From Sporocytophaga sp. (lineage in GTDB: Bacteria > Bacteroidota > Bacteroidia > Cytophagales > Cytophagaceae), in assembly GCF_017745095.1 (NCBI RefSeq), contig NZ_JAGHZZ010000015.1, positions 42,600 through 106,599 on the forward strand: 64,000 nucleotides of DNA, written 5' to 3'. The notes beneath the pieces are model-generated. The model saw only the letters and a list, made by a program, of their open reading frames with translations, did no database searches and had not been told where the DNA came from. Positions 6,986 to 14,407 of the stretch are shown piece after piece. Made by a program: the position numbers and the translations under genes. Numbering within the stretch: position 1 is the stretch's first letter; every line of letters starts with the position of its first letter.

Positions 6986-7753
6986 ATGCAGGAAGTAATT
7001 AAGAAAGAGATATTAGAAATAGAAAAAAGAGAAAATATCAAGATACTTTATGCTTGCGAATCTGGTAGCAGGGCTTGGGGATTTCCTTCCAGAGATAGTG
7101 ATTATGATGTGAGATTCATATATATAAGACCGAAGGAATGGTATTTGAGTATAGATGATCATAAGGATACATTAGAGTTGCCGATTAATGATCTTTTAGA
7201 TATAGGTGGTTGGGACATTCGGAAAGCATTAAAGCTTTTTAGGTCTTCTAATGCTGTCATCTTTGAATGGCTTCAGTCACCGATTGTTTATAAGGAAGAA
7301 TCGAATTTTAAAGAGAAGTTGTTTAAACTTTCTGAGGATTATTTTTCTTTGAGAGTAGGAATGCATCATTATCTGGGGATGACAATCAATCCCTTTAAAA
7401 ATGATTTGCAGGGTGATATAGTAAAAATTAAAAAATGCTTGTATGCTTTGAGATCTTCTTTGGCCTGCCGATGGATGAGAGAGAAACAAACAGTTCCACC
7501 AATGGAGTTTGGTATTCTTAGATCCTTGATTGTAGATGAAGGAGGAATCAATGGGCTGATAGATCAGTTATTAATTCGCAAGAAGGATAATTCGGAAGGC
7601 GATACAATTTCCTCTTCTCGTTTATTGAATCATTTTATTCAGAACGAAATAAGAGAAAGTGAATTATATTCCATGAGTCTTGAGAAATCAACTGGCTCTA
7701 CTGAGGTCTTGGATCAAATTTTCAGAGATTTGTTATTTGAAACTTATAAGTAG
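6986..7753 (+). CDS. RlaP-like nucleotidyltransferase 1 (RNA-repair associated)
   Basis: A 255-residue minimal polymerase-beta-fold nucleotidyltransferase of the PF10127 (RlaP, formerly YcgL-like) family. The active site reads GSRAWG at residues 27-32 followed by Asp39-x-Asp41. A helical C-terminal part contains a conserved KCLYALRSSLACRWM segment. RlaP proteins are named for genomic association with RNA ligases and repair enzymes, but their reaction has not been settled to my knowledge; nucleotide addition to RNA ends or nucleotidylation is the family expectation. It starts 33 bp after the last Y-like RNA and is followed after 5 bp by a paralogue, so the three are likely one unit. Confidence 0.85.
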   Translation: MQEVIKKEILEIEKRENIKILYACESGSRAWGFPSRDSDYDVRFIYIRPKEWYLSIDDHKDTLELPINDLLDIGGWDIRKALKLFRSSNAVIFEWLQSPIVYKEESNFKEKLFKLSEDYFSLRVGMHHYLGMTINPFKNDLQGDIVKIKKCLYALRSSLACRWMREKQTVPPMEFGILRSLIVDEGGINGLIDQLLIRKKDNSEGDTISSSRLLNHFIQNEIRESELYSMSLEKSTGSTEVLDQIFRDLLFETYK

Positions 7754-7758
7754 GAGGT

Positions 7759-8823
7759 ATGATAGATATTGAATATTTAAGAAGAAAAAGCAGGATATTG
7801 TTAGAGTGTATCAGTGGTAGTAAGGCTTATGGTTTGGATCTTCCAACTTCTGATACGGATATTAAAGGTGTTTTTGCTCTTTCTAAAAAAGATTTTTATG
7901 GATTAACTTATACTGATCAGGTAAATAATGAAACCAATGATATTGTCTTCTATGAGTTAAAACGATTTATTGAATTGCTGGTTAAAAATAATCCTAACCT
8001 TCTGGATCTTCTTTCATCTCCGGAAGATTGTATCTTATATAAAGATCCTGTTATGAATCTTATAAAGCCAGAAATGTTTTTATCCAGATTATGCAGGACT
8101 ACATTTGCCGAGTATGCAATGACTCAGATAAAAAATGCAAAGGGATTGAACAAAAAGATCAGTAATCCAATGGAGAAAGAACGAAAGTCTGTTCTTGATT
8201 TTTGTTATATAGCAAAAGATCAGGAAGCAATTTCGCTGAAGGATTGGCTTATAGAGAAAGGATATGATCAGAGTAGATGCGGCCTTGTTAAGATTGCCCA
8301 TATGAATGATATATATGGTCTCTATTATGATTTTGACAGCACATTAAAATTCAAAGGTATTATTCATAAGGAGTCTGCAAATGAAGTTGCATTAAGTTCA
8401 GTTCCAAAAGGAGTAGAACCAGAAGGGATTTTATCTTTCAATAGAAATAGCTATTCTGTCTATTGTAGAGAATATAAAGAATTTTGGGAGTGGGTGGGGA
8501 AAAGAAATAATGAGCGTTATGAAAATACTGTTTCGCACGGAAAGAATTATGATGCAAAGAATATGATGCATGTTTTCAGGTTACTTGATATGGCTGAAGA
8601 AATTGCATTATATAAGAAAGTAATTGTGAGAAGACCCAATAGAGATCAATTATTAGGTATTCGTAGAGGTTATTTTATGTATGAAGATCTTGTAAAGCAA
8701 GCTGAAGAAAAGATTGAACATATTCATTCGATTTATGAAAGAAGTGATCTTCCGGATTTTCCTGATAAGAGTAGAGCAGAGAATCTTTTGGTTGCTATGC
8801 GTGAAAGTTTATATTCCTTATAA
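7759..8823 (+). CDS. RlaP-like nucleotidyltransferase 2 (RNA-repair associated)
   Basis: A 354-residue paralogue in the same PF10127 family, with GSKAYGLDLPTSDTD at residues 20-34 giving the Gly-Ser and Asp32-x-Asp34 active-site residues. It has a longer C-terminal helical domain with a HVFRLLDMAEEIALY segment. A clear AGGAGG Shine-Dalgarno lies 4-9 bp before the ATG, which is unusually strong for this genome. With the gene before it, it forms a two-subunit or two-step enzyme pair next to Ro60. Different tails suggest the two copies act on different substrates or as a heteromer; that is inference. Confidence 0.85.
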   Translation: MIDIEYLRRKSRILLECISGSKAYGLDLPTSDTDIKGVFALSKKDFYGLTYTDQVNNETNDIVFYELKRFIELLVKNNPNLLDLLSSPEDCILYKDPVMNLIKPEMFLSRLCRTTFAEYAMTQIKNAKGLNKKISNPMEKERKSVLDFCYIAKDQEAISLKDWLIEKGYDQSRCGLVKIAHMNDIYGLYYDFDSTLKFKGIIHKESANEVALSSVPKGVEPEGILSFNRNSYSVYCREYKEFWEWVGKRNNERYENTVSHGKNYDAKNMMHVFRLLDMAEEIALYKKVIVRRPNRDQLLGIRRGYFMYEDLVKQAEEKIEHIHSIYERSDLPDFPDKSRAENLLVAMRESLYSL

Positions 8824-8831
8824 AGGTGAAT

Positions 8832-8863
8832 TTTGAAAATTGAAAATCTATTTATTATCTTTG
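8832..8863 (+). promoter_or_regulatory. Bacteroidota-type promoter for the small leader transcript
   Basis: TTTG at 8832-8835 and TATCTTTG at 8856-8863 match the -33 and -7 elements (TTTG, TAnnTTTG) with a 20-nt spacer. The predicted start is near 8870, about 12 nt before the small ORF. Confidence 0.65.
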
Positions 8864-8882
8864 TATCAGAATTTTTAAAAAA

Positions 8883-8969
8883 ATGAAACAGCAATCAATC
8901 TTTAATATTTTCATAAATCTGCAAAGGTCAGGGTATCCTCTATGCTCTTTCCGGGATTGTTGTTATTGA
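8883..8969 (+). CDS. 28-aa leader-type peptide ending Cys-Cys-Tyr
   Basis: A very short ORF starts about 12 nt after a good promoter and encodes a 28-residue peptide with the C-terminal sequence LCSFRDCCY. Thirty bases after its stop is a strong Rho-independent terminator. The segment TTTCCGGG inside the last codons (8949-8956) can pair with the CCCGGA that forms the terminator's 5' arm, so a ribosome stalled on the Cys codons could switch the hairpins. This has the plan of an amino-acid attenuator sensing cysteine, but the gene now downstream is a broken hen1. It may also be a free-standing small RNA of about 155 nt. Expression is not proven. Confidence 0.5.
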   Translation: MKQQSIFNIFINLQRSGYPLCSFRDCCY

Positions 8970-8997
8970 AAGAAACTAATATTCTTTATATATAAGC

Positions 8998-9032
8998 AAA
9001 GCCCGGACATTAAAATCCGGGCTTTGTTATTT
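8998..9032 (+). terminator. Rho-independent terminator of the leader transcript
   Basis: AAAGCCCGGA and TCCGGGCTTT form a 10-bp stem with an 8-nt loop, followed by a T-rich stretch. Confidence 0.8.
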
Positions 9033-9090
9033 TATAAGCAAAATGCTTTGTTCACTATTACTAGGATGTATAAAGCGTTAACATCCAATA

Positions 9091-9126
9091 AACTTTAAAC
9101 TTTAAGCTTTAAGCTTTCAACTTACA
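9091..9126 (+). repeat. Heptad-period intergenic repeat, copy 5
   Basis: Units ACTTTAA, ACTTTAA, GCTTTAA, GCTTTCA, ACTTACA run straight into the ATG of the hen1 remnant, leaving it without a visible ribosome binding site. Confidence 0.65.
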
Positions 9127-9594
9127 ATGTTATTAACAATTACTACAACACATAAACCTGCGACTGATCTGGGATATTTAATGCACAAGCATCCCGACAA
9201 GTTGCAAAGCTTTGACACCTCATTTGGCAAGATGCATGTCTTTTATCCTGAATCTTCAGAGGAAAGATCAACCATTGCATTACTTTTGGATGTGGATCCC
9301 ATAGCTCTGGTGCGCAACCATAAAGGGCCTTCCGGTGAAGGGTTTGCTTTGGAACATTATGTAAATGACAGACCATATGTAGCATCTTCTTTTATGTCTG
9401 TGGCGATAAGCAAAGCTTTCAGGTCTGCTATGAGCGGTATATGTAAAGATAAACCTTATCTGGTTGAAAAGGTACTTCCAATTGAAGTGACGATACAAGT
9501 ATTGCCATCCAAAGGTGGAGAAGCTTTCTTAAGAAGTCTATTTGAACCGTTGGGGTATAAGGTAAGCTTTGGGTTTATCCGGATTCTGGGATAG
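9127..9594 (+). pseudogene. hen1: 5' remnant of hen1 (3'-terminal RNA ribose 2'-O-methyltransferase)
   Basis: The first about 145 residues match the N-terminal (Hen1_L) domain of bacterial Hen1, beginning MLLTITTTHKPATDLGYLMH and running to LRSLFEPLGYKV. Family members are some 450-500 residues long and continue with a SAM-dependent methyltransferase, which is completely absent here. After residue 145 the frame runs into sequence belonging to pnkp in another frame and stops at 9592-9594. Hen1 normally 2'-O-methylates an RNA 3' end before Pnkp seals it, protecting the repaired site. This copy cannot methylate. It is fused by deletion to the 3' end of pnkp. Confidence 0.9.
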
Positions 9595-10378
9595 GTTCAA
9601 TACTGAGTTGGTTTGTCTTGACTGCGAGTTAATGCCTTGGTCTGCTAAGGCTCAGGCATTACTTAGAGATCAATATGCTTCAGTAGGAGCTGCTTCCTCT
9701 GCTGCATTGTCATTTGTTACAGATGTGCTTCAGAGGGCTGAGAACAGAGGCATTGCAACGGATAGCTTATTGTCAGAATTTGTTTCTAAAAAAGAAATGT
9801 CTGGTCATTTTGTAGATTCATACAGAAGGTATTGCTGGCCTGTAAATTCCATAGATGATTACAAACTTGCACCTTTTCACATTCTTGCAACTGAAGGGAC
9901 TGTACATATTGACAAAGACCATATCTGGCAAATGGAAAATATCAGATCCATTTGCGAGGCAGATGTGAAATTGTTTACCGTTACGCCATATAAAGTAGTT
10001 GATTTAAAAAATGAAGAATCAGTAAAAGAAGTCACCAACTGGTGGAATGATATGACTGAATCTGGAGGAGAAGGAATGGTAGTAAAGCCATTGAACTTTA
10101 TTAGCATAGGACAGAAGGGTGTAATACAGCCAGCCATTAAATGCAGAGGGAAGGAATATTTAAGGATCATATATGGACCTACTTATTCTACTGCTGAAAA
10201 TTTAGCTAGGCTGAAGGAACGTAGCGTAGGAGGAAAGCGAGCACTCGCATTGCGTGAGTTTGCATTGGGAGCAGAGGCTTTAGAAAGGTTTGTAAGAAAA
10301 GAGCCTTTAAGAAAAATACATGAATGTGTGTTCGGAGTATTGGCACTTGAAAGTGAAGCCATAGATCCGAGATTGTAA
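9566..10378 (+). pseudogene. pnkp: 3' remnant of pnkp (polynucleotide kinase-phosphatase-ligase)
   Basis: About 270 residues match the C-terminal part of bacterial Pnkp. They include ligase motif LDCELMPWSAKA (residues 17-28 from the TTG at 9569), motif IV GGEGMVVKP near 166-174, motif V around KCRGKEYLRIIYG and the conserved C-terminal ALREFALGAEALERFV and HECVFGVLALES blocks. A full Pnkp is about 850 residues with kinase, phosphatase and adenylyltransferase domains; here the kinase, phosphatase and the ligase lysine motif are missing. The frame is closed by TAA at 9563-9565 just before the homology starts and is out of phase with the hen1 piece. No good start codon is present; only TTG at 9569. 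Confidence 0.9.
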
Positions 10379-10397
10379 ATGTTTAAGAAATTTAATT

Positions 10398-10922
10398 ATG
10401 AGTTTAATAATAGTAGATGTAGAGGCTGACGGACCAATTCCTGGGAAGTACAGTATGGTGAGTTTCGGAGCGATTGTGGTAGAGCCGTCATTATTAAAGA
10501 CATTTTATGGAAAGGTGAAACCTGTTTCTGGAGAATGGATACCTGAAGCACTGGCTGTAAGCGGATTTTCAAGGGAGGAACATTCCTCCTTTGATGAGCC
10601 TATCGTTGTGATGTCTTGTTTTGAATTATGGCTGAAAGAAAATGTAAAAGGTAAACCTGTGTTTCTTTCAGATAACCTTGCCTTTGATTGGCAATGGATT
10701 AATTATTACTTCCATTTATATCTTGGTAGAAATCCTTTTGGATTCAGCGGAAGACGGATTGGAGATCTGTATTCAGGGATGGTGGGAGATATCATGAAAG
10801 GATCAGAGTGGAAGAAATTCCGAATGACAAAGCACACGCATAACCCTGTAGATGATGCAAGAGGCAATGCGGAAGCAATGTTAAAATTAAAAGAACTGGG
10901 ATTGAAGTTCCCTTTTAAATAA
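10398..10922 (+). CDS. DEDD-family 3'-5' exonuclease (RNase T/DnaQ fold)
   Basis: A 174-residue single-domain exonuclease. The first metal pair is Asp7-x-Glu9 in DVEADG, the second acidic residue lies in SDNLAFDWQW, and the HTHNPVDDARGNAEA motif supplies the catalytic His and last Asp (DEDDh type). It resembles the Rv2179c-like exoribonuclease family. It starts 20 bp after the pnkp remnant on the same strand. In Ro60 systems exonucleases trim RNA ends presented by the Ro ring, so a role in end processing is plausible here but is inference. The gene appears intact, unlike its two upstream neighbours. Confidence 0.85.
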   Translation: MSLIIVDVEADGPIPGKYSMVSFGAIVVEPSLLKTFYGKVKPVSGEWIPEALAVSGFSREEHSSFDEPIVVMSCFELWLKENVKGKPVFLSDNLAFDWQWINYYFHLYLGRNPFGFSGRRIGDLYSGMVGDIMKGSEWKKFRMTKHTHNPVDDARGNAEAMLKLKELGLKFPFK

Positions 10923-10938
10923 CTTAGACTAATATTTT

Positions 10939-11325
10939 ATGAAATTAAAGAAATTGTTTAGGCCCGTAGGAGTGAAGGAACTGGAGCTTATAAAAGAATC
11001 AGGAATGAAGGCTTATCCTCCTCGTTTTTCATGGCAACCAATTTTTTATCCTGTGCTCAATTTTGAATATGCAGCGCAAATCGCAAAGGAGTGGAACACT
11101 GAAGATGAAGGTTCCGGCTTTGCAGGCTTTGTTACGGAGTTTGAAATTTCTGAAGTATATTTTCTTAACTTCAAAGTTGAGAATGTAGGAGGTAAGATCT
11201 ATGAAGAGCTTTGGATTCCTTCTGAACAACTGGAAGAGTTTAATAGCAATATTGTGAATGGCATTAAGATAGTTGCGGGCTTTTATGGAGGCAGATTCAC
11301 CGGTGAACGAAGCTATGAAATCTGA
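10939..11325 (+). CDS. Small conserved protein, ADP-ribosylation/crystallin J1-like name family
   Basis: A 128-residue protein beginning with a LKKLFRPVGVKELELI motif, then SWQPIFYPVLNFEYA and a C-terminal NVGGKIYEELWIPSEQLEEFN block. From memory, short proteins of this pattern are labelled ADP-ribosylation/crystallin J1 in databases, without real evidence for that activity. It follows the exonuclease by 16 bp and is the last gene of the island before a strong terminator, so it is probably co-transcribed. No catalytic residues can be named. Confidence 0.7.
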   Translation: MKLKKLFRPVGVKELELIKESGMKAYPPRFSWQPIFYPVLNFEYAAQIAKEWNTEDEGSGFAGFVTEFEISEVYFLNFKVENVGGKIYEELWIPSEQLEEFNSNIVNGIKIVAGFYGGRFTGERSYEI

Positions 11326-11328
11326 AAT

Positions 11329-11364
11329 TAATAGGATTGCTATTTAGCAATCCTATTTTTTATT
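11329..11364 (+). terminator. Strong Rho-independent terminator ending the RNA-repair island
   Basis: AATAGGATTGC and GCAATCCTATT form a long stem with a short loop, followed by TTTTTATTTTT. Confidence 0.85.
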
Positions 11365-11637
11365 TTTGTTTTGAATAGTTTCAATCATGCTTTCTAGAGT
11401 TTTCATGTTTGTTTTATAATCTGAAAGATCTAAAATCTCAACTATCAGCCTTGGCTCTTTCAATAAATTTAATTGCTTTAAATTAAGAGTAAGTGGAGTA
11501 TTATACTGGTACGCCCAATGTATTAAGTCTACACAGTTTACCTCAATAGCCCTTTGTGCATAATTTGTTTGGTTATACCTGCTTGGTGGGAATCTCCAGT
11601 TACGCTCCGGATCCTTTGGTTTTTCAGACCAGTGCTT
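11353..11637 (-). pseudogene. Unidentified gene fragment (about 94 codons, no start)
   Basis: The minus strand keeps an open frame from two TAG codons (11638-11643) down to a stop at 11353-11355. It encodes a coding-like sequence with segments NWRFPPSRYNQTNYAQRAIEV and LIHWAYQYNTPLTL. There is no plausible start at its beginning, so it may be the 3' end of a lost gene. I do not recognise the family. Its 3' end overlaps the terminator on the other strand. Confidence 0.35.
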
Positions 11638-11669
11638 CTACTAAGTTAGCTTGATTCCCAGTATAAAAT

Positions 11670-11703
11670 AAAAATCCCTTAAAGATATGTCTAAGGGATT
11701 TTT
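11670..11703. terminator. Rho-independent terminator
   Basis: AAAAATCCCTTA and TAAGGGATTTTT form a 12-bp stem with a 10-nt loop. The A and T flanks let it work in both directions. Confidence 0.7.
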
Positions 11704-11805
11704 ACAAAAGAATTTAGTAAATCTATCCTCAGACGCTTGAGTGTATTATAAAGCAACAGAAGGTATATGAATGTCTAAATATCATTTTTATAAAGTTTAT
11801 TAAAA

Positions 11806-11838
11806 TAAAAAAACCGGACTATGTGGCCCGGGTTTTTG
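11806..11838. terminator. Rho-independent terminator-like hairpin
   Basis: AAAAAACCGG pairs with a CCGGGTTTTT run across a short loop. It stands alone in a gene-free stretch. Confidence 0.55.
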
Positions 11839-11839
11839 T

Positions 11840-12205
11840 AATGAATTTATTTTTGAATCAATACAAATCTTCCTCAGGCCTGATGAAATCAGGGGAACAA
11901 CAGAAGTAGAATATGTTTTGAGTTTGTGTCATATCAACAATTATTAATACAAAGGTAAGGCTATTTTTTTTGTATCGTGCAAGTTTGGATTGAAAAATAA
12001 ATTTAAAAATACTTTTATAAATATATATAAGTGTAGAATAGAACTTTCTGGTATACTATTCAGTTTCTCAATTTCAGAATATATTCTTTTTGTCCTTTTT
12101 TAATTAATCTATTTTTCCCGAAATCAACTTCGTTCTAAATAACTCTAAATACCACAATCCGAATTTCGTTTCGCCAAAACAGCCAAAAAAGCCCTGAAAA
12201 TGGCA
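11840..12205. other. Gene-free AT-rich spacer
   Basis: No convincing ORF is visible on either strand. The only structure noted is a hairpin CCTGAT/ATCAGG near 11880-11894. The right end leads into the sigma-54 promoter. Confidence 0.5.
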
Positions 12206-12222
12206 TTGGCACAGGGTTTGGA
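12206..12222 (+). promoter_or_regulatory. Sigma-54 (-24/-12) promoter candidate
   Basis: TTGGCAC, four bases, TTTGGA gives TGGCAC-N5-TTGG against the consensus TGGCAC-N5-TTGC: the -24 box is perfect and the -12 box misses one base. It lies about 105 bp before the His-Glu repeat gene. The cluster ends with a sigma-54-type activator. A 12-bp palindrome ATTACCGGTAAT follows at 12234-12245 and could be an operator. Confidence 0.6.
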
Positions 12223-12326
12223 TCTGTATATGCATTACCGGTAATACTCCATCATCTTTTTCGGAGGATAAATATTAAAAGACTTAAATGTAAATAATCT
12301 AAAAAATTTAAACAACGGAGGTTACA

Positions 12327-13070
12327 ATGCATAACATCGACAGAACAACTAATGAAATGGAATTCGGTTTTGAAAACGAATATAATGAAGGGCCATTTGG
12401 TAATGAATATGGTCATGAGCTGGGGCATGAATATGGACACGAATTTGGTCACGAATATGGCCACGAGTTAGGTCATGAGTATGGTCATGAATTAGGTCAT
12501 GAGGGAGAAGGTCCTTTTCACGAAACTATGGAAATGGAGCTTGCTACTGAACTTTTAGAGGTTAGTAATGAAGCCGAGCTCGAACAATTTTTTGGAAAGT
12601 TAGTGCGAGGTGCAATCGGTGCAGCATCAAGTTTTGCAAGATCTTCAGCAGGAAAGGCACTTGGTGGTATTCTTAAGAACGTTGCAAAAAAAGCATTGCC
12701 TGTTTTGGCAGGAGCAGCAGGGGGAGCATTACTGGGACCTGCAGGAGCTGCTATTGGAGGCAAGCTTGGAAGCTTTGCTGCAAATGCATTTGAACTTGAA
12801 CTTGAAGGACTCAGTGCTGAAGACAGAGAATTTGAAATAGCAAGAGCCTTTGTAAGGTTTGCCGGAGATGCTGCACAAAATGCCGCAAGATATGGAAGAG
12901 GAGGTGATCCTAATCAGATTGCAAGAAACGCATATAATTATGCGGCAAAAAGATATGCTCCAGGATTGCTTAATGGCTGGGGGAATCAGTATCCACAAAG
13001 AAGAGGAAGAATCCCAAGATCAGGAAGATGGGAGAGAAGAGGTAATGCAATCATAATAAGATTGTCATGA
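12327..13070 (+). CDS. GHE-repeat protein with Gly/Ala-rich hydrophobic segment
   Basis: A 247-residue protein of unknown function. Residues 29-59 are eight Gly-His-Glu repeats separated by Tyr, Leu or Phe (GHEY, GHEL, GHEF), a potential metal- or zinc-binding or pH-sensitive tract. A conserved ELATELLEVSNEAELEQFFG block follows (71-90). Residues 95-152 are Gly/Ala-rich and hydrophobic, resembling membrane-inserting helices. The C terminus is Arg-rich. From memory, acidic aromatic repeats joined to an ELLEV-plus-Gly-rich core recur in hypothetical proteins of many bacteria. A strong GGAGG ribosome site at 12317 precedes the ATG. The next gene overlaps its stop by 4 bp. Confidence 0.8.
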   Translation: MHNIDRTTNEMEFGFENEYNEGPFGNEYGHELGHEYGHEFGHEYGHELGHEYGHELGHEGEGPFHETMEMELATELLEVSNEAELEQFFGKLVRGAIGAASSFARSSAGKALGGILKNVAKKALPVLAGAAGGALLGPAGAAIGGKLGSFAANAFELELEGLSAEDREFEIARAFVRFAGDAAQNAARYGRGGDPNQIARNAYNYAAKRYAPGLLNGWGNQYPQRRGRIPRSGRWERRGNAIIIRLS

Positions 13071-14383
13071 GACGCTCTGGAGAAAGCACAAGGTATCTGA
13101 TCAATGAAGCCTTGTCTTTGTTAACGAGGCTTAATCAAATGAAGCCATTTGGCCTTACTATGCCTATGGTTTCGGCAGCTTCCGTTTCTGATGAAGCACT
13201 GAAAGGAATCACTGATCTTCTGATGGATGGCAATAGAGAATTGAATGACAGAGTCTGGGCTTTTATTGATCTAATGAAAAGTAATAAAAGCAGACATATG
13301 TCTGCTTCAGATGCTCAAGGTCAGTTTTCTATTATCAAGCTCAGATTGAACGAGCTGCTTGATCAGTTGGATATCTTCGCTGATGTGCTTTCTCAGCGTT
13401 CTGAACATGAGACAGGTGTATGGGTGGCGGGACTCGATGTGCTTGCAGAAAGTGCATTGGATTTACCAGGTAAATTTTTTGATCCGCCTCCGATCATTTG
13501 TTTTCTCGAAAGAGGTCATGGTGCTGCAATCAGAAGAGCTCGTACCAAACTTCCTGGAGGTGATGAAAATCCTGTAGCAATTATTCAGATCCCAAGGGAA
13601 AGAATGGTAGGCAGTGGCATTGCATCTTCTTTGATACATGAAGTAGGACATCAAGGTGCCGCATTGCTGGATCTTGTTACTTCTCTGAGAACTGCTTTAA
13701 AGCACAAACAACAAGTTGACAAGGCCAATGCTCAAGCCTGGGTTTTATATTCCTTCTGGATTTCAGAAATCATTGCGGACTTTTGGGCCATAGCTCATTT
13801 AGGGATAGGAGCCACTCAAGGCCTTATCAATGTGGTGAGTTTACCCAGATATTTTGTCTTCAGAATTGGTAAAAATGATCCACATCCTTTTGCATGGATA
13901 AGGGTGAAGATAAGCATTGCCTTTGGCAAAGTGCTTTATCCTCATGCACAATGGAAAAGAGTAGAGAAGCAATGGGAAGAGTTGTATCCAAAGAAAGGGT
14001 TAAAAAAGCCTGTATTGGATATTATCGCTGGGCTTGAAAAGGTCTTGCCTGAGTTTGCACAGATGGTTTGCAATCACAAAACCAAAGCACTCAAAGGACT
14101 TAGACTCAAAGAAGTGTTTCCTTATAAACACAGACAACCGGATGAGTTAAGGTTTTTATATAATTCCTGGCGGCACTCTCCGCATCTGATTGCAAAAGCT
14201 CCGCCAAGTCTTGTTTTTGCAGTAATAGGACAAGCGAGAGCAGACACAACCATAGATGCTCTTACGGAAAGTAGGATACTCATGAGGTTACTTTCAAAGT
14301 GGGCACTGATAAGATCAGAAAGTAGATCTATTAAAGAAAGTAAAAGGATCATGGGAAGTTTTAAAAAATATATTTCAGTTTAA
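13067..14383 (+). CDS. Zincin-like metallopeptidase, function unknown
   Basis: A 438-residue protein with a zinc-peptidase active site: His191-Glu-Val-Gly-His195 and, about 40 residues later, Glu234-Ile-Ile-Ala-Asp238, the usual third-ligand helix of gluzincins. A DPHPFAWIR segment downstream is also typical of membrane-adjacent metallopeptidases. There is no signal peptide. The start codon overlaps the stop of the His-Glu repeat gene (ATGA), so the two are translationally coupled; the repeat protein is the obvious candidate substrate. No named family was recognised beyond the fold. Confidence 0.75.
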   Translation: MRRSGESTRYLINEALSLLTRLNQMKPFGLTMPMVSAASVSDEALKGITDLLMDGNRELNDRVWAFIDLMKSNKSRHMSASDAQGQFSIIKLRLNELLDQLDIFADVLSQRSEHETGVWVAGLDVLAESALDLPGKFFDPPPIICFLERGHGAAIRRARTKLPGGDENPVAIIQIPRERMVGSGIASSLIHEVGHQGAALLDLVTSLRTALKHKQQVDKANAQAWVLYSFWISEIIADFWAIAHLGIGATQGLINVVSLPRYFVFRIGKNDPHPFAWIRVKISIAFGKVLYPHAQWKRVEKQWEELYPKKGLKKPVLDIIAGLEKVLPEFAQMVCNHKTKALKGLRLKEVFPYKHRQPDELRFLYNSWRHSPHLIAKAPPSLVFAVIGQARADTTIDALTESRILMRLLSKWALIRSESRSIKESKRIMGSFKKYISV

Positions 14384-14407
14384 TGATCAATTTAAAAAGA
14401 TAAGTTT

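Noticed and set aside
5864..7041. Several minus-strand ORFs of 61-82 codons over the Y RNA region
   Set aside because: They follow the RNA repeats, have low-complexity Lys/Leu/Phe composition and near-identical ends because the RNA units are repeated. They are shadows of RNA genes.
12518..13056. ORFs on both strands inside the His-Glu repeat gene
   Set aside because: They are compositional shadows of Gly/Ala- and Arg-rich codons. The frame with the strong GGAGG site and coupling to the next gene is the real one.
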